DNA of 9,631 bases from CAZUHK01 sp964620345 (GTDB taxonomy: Bacteria > Planctomycetota > Phycisphaerae > Phycisphaerales > Zrk34). The stretch lies in assembly GCA_964620345.1 (NCBI GenBank), contig CAZUHK010000130.1, positions 1 through 9,631 on the forward strand. Direction: 5' to 3'. The translations under genes and the position numbers were made by a program. How positions within the stretch are numbered: position 1 is the stretch's first letter; every line of letters starts with the position of its first letter. The notes below the pieces were generated by a model that was not told the DNA's origin, made no database searches, and saw only the letters and a list, made by a program, of their open reading frames with translations. Below are positions 1-7,400 of the stretch, one piece after another.

Positions 1-1
1 C

Positions 2-118
2 GAGGTCCATCGGCCGCCGGACCACATCGTCGACGAGTGCAGGCGACTGGTGGACTCGGGCGTAGTCGAAATCACGCTGCTGGGCCAAACGGTCAACCAC
101 TACCACTACGACGAGCAC
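2..118 (+). pseudogene. miaB: MiaB (tRNA-2-methylthio-N6-dimethylallyladenosine synthase) internal fragment
   Basis: The first roughly 39 codons, read from base 2, match the middle of the radical-SAM domain of MiaB, which adds a methylthio group to isopentenyl-adenosine 37 of tRNAs. Visible landmarks are EVHRPPDHIVDE followed by GVVEITLLGQTVNHYHYD. From memory, these align with the E. coli stretch containing EVSRPSDDI and GVREVNLLGQNVN, just after the iron-sulfur cluster motif and in the second strand of the barrel. The cluster cysteines would lie upstream of the window. The rest of the barrel and the TRAM domain, which should follow, are absent: the frame continues into an unrelated DUF4175-like sequence. 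The 3' limit is approximate (about 105-135). The GTG at base 50 is internal to this homology and is not a credible start. The piece is either a real truncation or one side of an assembly chimera. Confidence 0.8.
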
Positions 119-946
119 GCCGCGGTCACGCTCAACTACCCGGATTACACCGGGCGTCGGCCCGAACCGGTGGGCGAGCTGAACGTCGAAGTGCCCGAGG
201 GCACGCAGGTCGTGTGGGAACTGGAGCTGGATCGGCCGATCCGCGCCGCGTCGCTGATCACCGCCGATGGCAAGACGGTCCCGGTTCAGATCGACCCGGC
301 GGGCACGACCCTGCGCGCCGCGCTGATCGCCGAGGCGTCGCTGAGCTATCGGTACGAATTCGATTGGACGCTGAACGATCAGCCGCAGCAGACGCAAAGC
401 GCATTGCACTTTGTGCAGGTGATTCCCGACGTGGCGCCGCGCGTGGCGATCCGCTACCCGCGGGCCAGTGGCAAGGCGACGCTGGCCAAGCAGTTGTCGA
501 TCGAGTTTGAAACCGACGACGACCACGCCGTCGCCGCGGCGCGGCTGATTTACGTGCTCAACGACGGGCCGCAGCGGTCTCACGACCTGCCGCTGACCGG
601 CGACGACGAGGGGCCGCACCAGGTCACCCTCGACCCGCGGAAGCTGGCGCCGGACCTGCGTGAGGGGGATCTGTTGAGCTACCGCATCGCGGTGACCGAC
701 AACCGGGCCGTGGCCGACGGGCCGCAGCGCGGCGTGTCACGCACGTTGCGGCTGCAGTTCGTCTCGGGCGATGAATACCTCCAGGATGTGCTCGACCGGC
801 GCTCGCGTCTGCTGGGCCAACTGCGACCGGTCTACCAGCAGCAGCGCCAGGCCTACAGCAACCTCAACGCCCTGACCACCCCCACCCGCGCGCCGGTCCC
901 CAACCCGACCCCGACCACCCCGGACCGGCCAGAGGAGGCGCCATGA
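2..946 (+). CDS. DUF4175-like envelope protein, C-terminal part (5' partial, fused in frame to a MiaB fragment)
   Basis: The frame is open from base 2 to the TGA at 944-946. After the MiaB-like start, from about base 118, it resembles the Ig-like region of DUF4175-type planctomycete proteins. The stretch NYPDYTGRRPEP is the family's typical PxYTG entry. A beta-rich domain follows (about bases 130-430, with GTQVVWELELDRPI and DGKTVPVQ). The linker IPDVAPRVAIRYP leads to a second beta domain (about 430-775, with a YRIAVTDN strand). A short helix follows (YLQDVLDRRSRLLGQL), and the protein ends in a Pro/Thr-rich tail. Intact relatives usually carry N-terminal membrane helices, which are missing here because of the upstream junction. 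The stop overlaps the next start as ATGA, suggesting translational coupling to the coiled-coil gene. The function of the family is unknown. The family call is from remembered sequence patterns and is moderately secure. Confidence 0.65.
   Translation, partial: EVHRPPDHIVDECRRLVDSGVVEITLLGQTVNHYHYDEHAAVTLNYPDYTGRRPEPVGELNVEVPEGTQVVWELELDRPIRAASLITADGKTVPVQIDPAGTTLRAALIAEASLSYRYEFDWTLNDQPQQTQSALHFVQVIPDVAPRVAIRYPRASGKATLAKQLSIEFETDDDHAVAAARLIYVLNDGPQRSHDLPLTGDDEGPHQVTLDPRKLAPDLREGDLLSYRIAVTDNRAVADGPQRGVSRTLRLQFVSGDEYLQDVLDRRSRLLGQLRPVYQQQRQAYSNLNALTTPTRAPVPNPTPTTPDRPEEAP
931..938 (+). promoter_or_regulatory. Ribosome binding site for the coiled-coil gene
   Basis: The purine stretch AGAGGAGG lies inside the end of the upstream gene, four bases before the ATG at 943. 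It is a near-perfect anti-Shine-Dalgarno match. It fixes the start of the downstream gene and supports coupled translation across the ATGA overlap. Confidence 0.8.
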
Positions 947-3405
947 ACCGCACGATCCGGCTGACGTTGACCGTGATCCTCGTGGCCGCCGCCCTCACCC
1001 CGGCCAACGCGCAGCGCCCCGCCGGTGATCCCGCGCCACGACTGGCCCAGGCGGCGCTGCTGGAAGCCACCCGGCAGGACATGGTGACCTATCGCCTGGC
1101 CCAACTGTCCGCCGGGTTCCGCGACCTGATCCGCGACGTGGAATCCAACGGCGTGGACGACCCGCAGCTCAACCAGGACCTCGCGGCCCTGGCCGAGCGC
1201 CTCGCGGTTCTGGAGCACCGGTGGGTCGACCAGGTCAAGGCGACCCTGGACGCCGCGGCTGACGGCCAGACCGATGCGGCTTCGCAGATCATCCAGGCCC
1301 GGCAGGACATCCGCCACATCGTCCGCAAGCTGGCGGTGCTGCTGCTGGAAGCCGGCGTGCGCCACGCCACGCAAGTCACCGCCACGCGACTGGACGACAT
1401 CACCGAACAACACATCCAACTGATGGATTCCACGGGCTCGGCTTCGGCGCAGACCGCGCTGGCCGAGGAGTTGGACGAGCTGCTGGATGAACTGCGCGCG
1501 CTGACACACCCGCTGGCCCAGCCGCTGGCCGCGGTGCGCCTGGCGCGGGTGCGCAAGCTGATCGAGCAGCCCCAGGCCCCGGCGAAGATGCGCCAGGCCG
1601 GCCGGGCGCTGGCCGAGCAGCAAACGGACGCGGCGAGCCGGGCCCAGGCCGCGGCGCTTGATGCCCTGCAGCAGGCGCGGCAGAAGCTGCGCGAGCAGGA
1701 AGAAGCCGACCACCGCAAGCAGCTTCGGGCCCGACGGCTGGCCGCGGCCCAGCGGCTGGATCAACTGCGCGTCGCCCAGGATCGCCAGCTCGATTTCATC
1801 GGGCGCATCGAGATGCTCGCCCCCGAAGACCCCGAATACCAGCGCCTGATGGCCGACCAGCGCCGCCTGCTGGCGGACCTCGAATCGTTCGTCGACACGC
1901 TTGGGGCCGACGACCCGTGGACCCCGTCCATCCGGGGGCCGGTGAACCGCGCCGCGGCGAGGGTGCGCGCGGCGATCATGGCGTTCGAGGCCGGCGACGC
2001 CGACAACGCCCTGCGCGACAGCCGTTCGGTCATCGCCGCCCTGCGCATGGGCGCCAAGCGCGTCGAGCAGAAAGTGGACGTGCTCGAGGGTGTCGAAGTG
2101 CATCTTGAGCTGGCCGAGGACATGACTTACGTCTCGGGCTTCCTGGCGGACGTCGAGCAGGAGCAACGTGACATTCAGGCCAAAGCGCCGCACGCCCCCG
2201 CCGGGCAAACCCAGCGCGTGGTCGCCGCGGCGGTGGACGAGCTGGGCGAGGCGGTGGCCGGCGTGCCCGAGGCGGCGCTGGTCGTCGAGCTGATGACCGA
2301 GGCGCGGTCGTCGATGACCCAACTGATCCAGACCCAAACACTCCCGGCCGAGCAGGTGACGCAACTGCGCGAGCAGTCGGCCAAGAGCGTGGGCGACGCC
2401 GGTCAGCAGGCCCAGGCCCTGGCGGCGCGGGCCGCTTACGTGGCTCAATGGCTGGAGTATCTCGGCGCCCAGCAGGCGGACCTGTTGAGCTTGCTGGCCC
2501 GACAGATCGCGCTGCGCGAGCAGACCGAGCGTGAAGCCCAGCAGCGGTTCGGCGAACTCAAGGGCGAGCAGGACATCCTTCTGGGCGAGACCGAGGCCTA
2601 CGCCCGGACCATGGAGATCGGCCAGGCGGACTACGTCGAGGCGGCCGGGCACATGCGCCTGGCGATGGTCAAGCTGGATGAAGTCGACCGGGACCGCGCG
2701 GTGCATCACCAGCGTCAGGCCGAGGCGGCGCTGACCGCCGCGGCCCAGGCGTTGAGCGACCTGCTGGGCCGGGTCGAGCAGATCATCGCCATGGAGCGGA
2801 TGCAGGCCTATGAGGCGGAGGTACACATCCTCTCGCAGGTGATGATGCTCGCCGTGCAGCAGCGCCACATCCGCTACCGCGCGCGTGAGGCCAGCGAAGC
2901 ACACCTGGTCAAGTTCACCGCCCGCGAGCAGGAGCACCTGCAGCGGGTGACGTTCAGCGTGGCGACCGACGAGCGGGTGCCTTCGGTCGAGGGGCTGGGC
3001 GCGGCGCTGAACGCCGCGGCCGGGCAGATGGGCGAGGCGACGATCGATTTGAAGAACACACGCCGCGACGAGGCCCTGGCCCACCAGCGTGAAGCGGAGA
3101 AGCAGCTTCGCATCGTGATCGGCGAACTGGTGGGCACGCTCGTGCAACTGCTGGACGACGTGTTCGCCGAAGCCCAGGGCGGCGGGGGCGACAGTTGGGA
3201 CATCAGCGCCGCGTCGCCCATGGAGGCGGTGCGCATCTTCGGCGAGGCCCCGGTCGGACCGCAGCACGGGCTGAAGATCAGCCGATCGACCTGGGAGCCG
3301 CTCAACGCCCGCGAGCGCGCAGCGCTCAGCGAGAACTTCGCCCGCGAGCTGCCCCTGGAATACCGTGCCGCGCTCAAGGCCTACTACCGGTCGCTGGCGG
3401 AATAG
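943..3405 (+). CDS. Exported coiled-coil protein, helical half of a DUF4175-like system
   Basis: This 820-residue protein starts at the ATG overlapping the previous stop and is supported by a strong ribosome binding site. Residues 1-23 form a signal peptide (hydrophobic LTLTVILVAAALTP, then ANA before Q24), so it should act outside the cytoplasm. The rest is rich in Ala, Gln, Glu, Arg and Leu and is predicted almost entirely helical and coiled-coil. A weakly conserved unit occurs three times (around residues 337-367, 567-597 and 691-722); the last two share an AAG(H/Q)M start and an (A/V)xHQRxAExxL core. The segment around residues 690-730 ends in a long amphipathic helix. A Gly-rich break (GGGGD, about residue 746) leads to a C-terminal module ending LEYRAALKAYYRSLAE, typical of DUF4175-like C-termini. 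Its N-terminal FRDLIRDVESNGVDDPQL also resembles that family. It therefore looks like the second half of a family often encoded as one chain. There are no catalytic motifs. A structural or adaptor role is inferred. Confidence 0.85.
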   Translation: MNRTIRLTLTVILVAAALTPANAQRPAGDPAPRLAQAALLEATRQDMVTYRLAQLSAGFRDLIRDVESNGVDDPQLNQDLAALAERLAVLEHRWVDQVKATLDAAADGQTDAASQIIQARQDIRHIVRKLAVLLLEAGVRHATQVTATRLDDITEQHIQLMDSTGSASAQTALAEELDELLDELRALTHPLAQPLAAVRLARVRKLIEQPQAPAKMRQAGRALAEQQTDAASRAQAAALDALQQARQKLREQEEADHRKQLRARRLAAAQRLDQLRVAQDRQLDFIGRIEMLAPEDPEYQRLMADQRRLLADLESFVDTLGADDPWTPSIRGPVNRAAARVRAAIMAFEAGDADNALRDSRSVIAALRMGAKRVEQKVDVLEGVEVHLELAEDMTYVSGFLADVEQEQRDIQAKAPHAPAGQTQRVVAAAVDELGEAVAGVPEAALVVELMTEARSSMTQLIQTQTLPAEQVTQLREQSAKSVGDAGQQAQALAARAAYVAQWLEYLGAQQADLLSLLARQIALREQTEREAQQRFGELKGEQDILLGETEAYARTMEIGQADYVEAAGHMRLAMVKLDEVDRDRAVHHQRQAEAALTAAAQALSDLLGRVEQIIAMERMQAYEAEVHILSQVMMLAVQQRHIRYRAREASEAHLVKFTAREQEHLQRVTFSVATDERVPSVEGLGAALNAAAGQMGEATIDLKNTRRDEALAHQREAEKQLRIVIGELVGTLVQLLDDVFAEAQGGGGDSWDISAASPMEAVRIFGEAPVGPQHGLKISRSTWEPLNARERAALSENFARELPLEYRAALKAYYRSLAE

Positions 3406-3414
3406 CCCATGGCC

Positions 3415-3420
3415 GGAGGA
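3415..3420 (+). promoter_or_regulatory. Ribosome binding site for the toroid gene
   Basis: GGAGGA sits seven bases before the ATG at 3428, in the 22-base gap after the coiled-coil gene. It selects 3428 over the upstream in-frame ATG at 3365, which lies inside the previous gene, and over the internal ATGs at 3443 and 3464. Confidence 0.75.
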
Positions 3421-3427
3421 TAAACTG

Positions 3428-4471
3428 ATGAGACGACACCCCATGAGGCAAGCGAGACTCGGCATGAAACGCATCCAACGCCCGATCCTGGTGATGCTGC
3501 TGGCGGTGTGGCTGATCGCGCCGCTGCAACCGGCGATCGCCCAGGAGGCCGACCTCGCCGGCCCGGCCTATTTCGACCGGCGGACCGTGGCGGCGATCGA
3601 CCGGTCTCTGGCCTACCTCGCCGCGGCCCAGCAGCCCGACGGCCACTGGGCCCAGAAGAACCCCGTGGCCAACACCGCCCTGGCCCTGATCGCCTACATG
3701 GTCAACGGCCACCTGCCGGGCGAGGGCAAGTACGGCAAGACGATCGACCGCGGCATCGACTACCTGCTCAACAGCCCCGACCAGGTGGGCTACCTCGGCT
3801 CGAGCATGTACGCCCACGGCCTGGCGACGCTGGCGCTGTCGGAAGTCTGGGGCATGACCGACCGGGATGATCAGGTCAAGGACGCGCTGAAGCAGGCGGT
3901 GAAGCTGATCCTCCACGCTCAGAACCAGGAAGGCGGCTGGCGGTACTACCCCCGCCCGCAGGATGCGGACATCTCGGTCACCGCGATGCAACTGGTCGCC
4001 CTGGCCTCGGCCAAGCAGGCCGGCATCCTCGTGCCCGACCAGACGATCGATCAAGCCATCCGTTACATCACCATGTGCTACGACCCGGCCACCGGCGGGT
4101 TCAACTATCAGCCCCGGCCCTACAGCGCCCCGGGGTTCGCCCGGTCGGCCGCGGCCATCACCGCCATGATGATGTGCGGCGAGTATGACTCGGAGCCGGT
4201 GACCGGCGGCGTGAAATACATGCTGGGTCAGCCCGAGGAGAAGTTTCACAAGACCGGGCACTACGCCTACGCCCACTACTACGCCATCCAGGTCATGTAT
4301 CGCCACGATCCGCAGGAATTCGCCCAATGGTATCCGCAGATTCGCAACGCACTGCTGGCCCGGCTGGAGCCGGACGGCTCGACCAAGGGCAAACAGGACG
4401 AGTACACCACGGCCATGGCGGTCATCGTGCTGGGTGCACCCTCTCACTTCGTGCCGGCCTATCAACGGTAG
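3428..4471 (+). CDS. Exported prenyltransferase/squalene-oxidase-repeat protein (alpha/alpha-toroid)
   Basis: This is a 347-residue protein from the ATG with a GGAGGA site seven bases upstream. Met13 (base 3464) would give a more compact signal peptide but has no good ribosome site. The signal peptide is basic to residue 18, hydrophobic at about 20-33, with likely cleavage at AIA before Q39. The body shows helix-pair repeats of the terpenoid-cyclase/prenyltransferase toroid. Two canonical QW motifs (QxxxGxW) are visible: QQPDGHW at 68-74 and QNQEGGW at 165-171. Related GGF and DGS turns occur at about 223 and 316, each followed by a hydrophobic helix such as ISVTAMQLVAL. The squalene-cyclase acid motif DxDD is only partly matched by DADI (179-182). 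At 347 residues it is about half the length of a squalene-hopene cyclase, so cyclase activity is unlikely. Similar exported toroids are common in planctomycete envelope operons, and their role is unknown. It follows the coiled-coil gene by 22 bases and probably shares its transcript. Confidence 0.85.
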   Translation: MRRHPMRQARLGMKRIQRPILVMLLAVWLIAPLQPAIAQEADLAGPAYFDRRTVAAIDRSLAYLAAAQQPDGHWAQKNPVANTALALIAYMVNGHLPGEGKYGKTIDRGIDYLLNSPDQVGYLGSSMYAHGLATLALSEVWGMTDRDDQVKDALKQAVKLILHAQNQEGGWRYYPRPQDADISVTAMQLVALASAKQAGILVPDQTIDQAIRYITMCYDPATGGFNYQPRPYSAPGFARSAAAITAMMMCGEYDSEPVTGGVKYMLGQPEEKFHKTGHYAYAHYYAIQVMYRHDPQEFAQWYPQIRNALLARLEPDGSTKGKQDEYTTAMAVIVLGAPSHFVPAYQR

Positions 4472-4479
4472 TCAACGTC

Positions 4480-7400
4480 ATGCGCCGGCGCCGCCGCCAC
4501 CCCGCGCCCCACGCTGCCCCCGGGGGCAAGGCGGCCAACGCCGATCACCGTCGCCCACACGCCTTGCGGCAATGCCGCCGAGGCATGGCGCCCCTCGCGG
4601 CCATCGTCGTGCTTCTGTTGATGATCGCGGGGTCGGCTTGGCAGCCGGCCGCGGCCGAGCCCGCCGCCGAGCCGGTGCCGGCGCATGTGCTTGCCGAGCT
4701 GGCCGAGGGATTGAACTCGCCACCGGGCCGCGAGGGCCACGCGCAAAAGGTTCGCCGGTACAGCCAAGTCATCCGCGCCGCCCGGGGCTACCTGGCCGAG
4801 CACGCCGAGGCGCCGGACGTGTACAAGATCCGCAGCATCATGCTCGCGGCGCTTCAGGCGCGGATGAACCTGGAGGCCGACGTGCCGACGTATCGCCTGC
4901 TGCTGAAGACCGCCGATCAGATCAAGCAGGCCCGCGCCCCGCTGGCGGCGAAGCTCGAGGCCGACCTGGTGCTGCAGCGCGATCGGATCCGCACGACCGA
5001 GCCGGACAGTGCGACGCTGCGCCGGATCGTGATGGACTCAATCGGGGCGTATCAGTTCGAGCCGGCCGGGGCCAAGGCGCTGATGTACGCCGCGACGCTC
5101 GCCGAGGCCGCGGGCGAACGGCCGCTGGTCAACGTGCTGACCACCGAACTGCGCCGGCGCCCGGAATACGCCGATCAGCCCGGCGTAATCGGCTTCCTGC
5201 GTCGCTCCACCGACTACAACCTGGCCGGCCGCACGTTCAACGCCACGCTCCGCCGGCTGGACGGCAGCGTCCTGCACGCGCCGCGCGACCTGCTGGGCAA
5301 GACCACCATCCTCCACTTCTGGGCCAGCGATGATCAACGCTCCACCGCCGACCTGAAGACCCTCAAGGCCTTCTACGAAAAGCACCGCGACCTGCTCGAA
5401 ATCGTCGGCGTCAGTCTCGACGAAGACCGGGCGAACCTCGTCCGGTTCGTCAAAACCCACGACCTGCCGTGGATTCAGACCTACAGCGGACGGGGACTGA
5501 ACGACCCGACCGCGTGGACGTACGGCGTGGACCGCCTGCCTTCGGTGCTGATCGTCGATCCCAACGGCCGGGTGCGACACCTCAAGGGCCTGGTCGGCTG
5601 GTACGGCAAGAAGCCGGACACGGCGATCGGAAGCTACAAGAACCTCACCCAGCGGACCACCGGCGACCTGCTCTGGCACGAGACGCTGGGCGATGCGGTG
5701 CATCACTACCTGACCGGGGAGTTTCTCGTGTACGCCGGCGCCGGGCCGTTCGCCCCGGGCACGTGGACGACCGGGGGGATCGACGGCAAACCGATGGCGA
5801 AGCTGCGCGCGCTGGTCGAAGCGATGCGCTCGACCCCGGCCGCGGAAGCCAAACTCATTCACGCCCAAGCGGCGCTGGCGCTGGGTCAAACGCTGATTGA
5901 GCAGCACCCCGATGCCCCGGCGCTTCAAAGCGTGCGCAACGCGATGCTGGTCGCCCGGCGCGTCCTGTGGGTCAAAACACGCGACGCCGAACACCGCACC
6001 GCGGCACACCGACTGGCCGAGGCGATCACCGACGGTGCAGACGATCAGGGCGCAGCGGCGCGGTTGCTGGCCGATTACGTGCTGACCGACCGGCGCAGCG
6101 CCCAGGCCACCGACGCCAACCCAACCGCGGCTGATGCGATCGATGCATTCGTCAAGCGCTACGCCCAGACCCAGGCGGCGCGGTCGGCGCTGATCCTGGC
6201 CAACGCCCTGGCCGTGGCCGCGGGCGACGACGCGACCATCCAGGCCTCGGCCGATCTCCTCGCGGCCGACCACACCCAATCGCCCCGTGTGCGCAGCTAC
6301 CTGCGCTACGTGCTGGATCGCCACGTCGACCGCGGCGAAACACTCACGGCCGATCTCAATCCGATCGATGGCCCGGCGATGAAGCTCCCGGATGACCTCA
6401 ACGACAGGGTCGCGGTGATCTGCTTCTGGGACGCCGCCTCGATGCGCGCGTTCAACGCCCTGCCCAACCAGCAGAGCGGCTGGCGGCACGAGCCGCGCTA
6501 CTCCGGCCTCGATCCATCGGAGCACGAAGACCTGGTGGTGATCGGCGTGAACCTCGACGCATCGCTCGACGAGGCCCGACCGATGATGCAAGAGCAATTG
6601 TCCGGCTGGATTCACACGCGCCCCGAAGCCGGCTGGCGCGACGAGCTGGTCCAGCACCTGGACATCCAGCAGTTGCCCAGTACCTGGATCGTCGGGCGGG
6701 ACGGGCGGATCACCGGCGACGATGTGCTCAACGCGCACGTGCGAAGCGGCGTGCTCACCGCCACACTGCACCAACCGGCGCCCCACGCGCTTCGCGCCCG
6801 CACCGTGCACACCTGGCGCGTGCTCGGACCCTTTGTTCAGCGCACCGGTCAGCAATACACCGAGACCGGCTACGTCGCCGCGCCCCACTGGATGCGCACC
6901 GACGCCGGCAAGCAGACCTGGCTGGACATGCATTGGCAGCGCTTTCGCTGGGGCCGCGATCAACTGGAGCGGCGGTTCTCACGCACCAGCTATCCGCCGG
7001 CCCGGGCTGAACGCGAGATCGACTTCGACGCGACCTACGACGACGGTGACGGCAACCGCATCGGCTGGCGCCTCGCCGGCGCCGATGCCTACGGCTTCGT
7101 GAAGCTGCGCGACATCTTCCCCGACGCACCCAAGCCGGCCGTCGCCTACGCCGTGGCATACGTCCACAGCGCCACCGGCGGGCAGTATCCGATCGCCATG
7201 AGCCACAACGACGCGGTCACGCTGCGCGTCAACGGCCGGGAAGTGCTGCGGACGACCGCGCAGCGCTTCGTCAACAAGCGCAGCATCGTCTGGCCGGCCG
7301 CCAGCGGATCGACCCCCGGTGGCCTGGGCCGCGCAGCGCACGCGAAGACCGCGCTGATCGAAAAGGATATCTACCACGACTGGCCGACGGTGCGCCTGCG

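Noticed and set aside
50..946. Taking GTG at 50 as the true start of the first gene
   Set aside because: The MiaB similarity extends upstream of base 50 to the window edge in the same frame, so the GTG is an internal valine codon and the reading frame is 5' partial.
853..3474. 873-codon open frame on the minus strand opposite the coiled-coil gene
   Set aside because: It is antisense to a well-supported exported protein with a signal peptide and ribosome site. Its translation is rich in Arg, Gly, Leu and His with no recognisable domain, as expected for the shadow of a GC-rich gene.
3959..3985. DADI in the toroid protein as an active squalene-cyclase DxDD motif
   Set aside because: The fourth position is Ile rather than Asp, the protein is far too short for a triterpene cyclase, and it carries a signal peptide.
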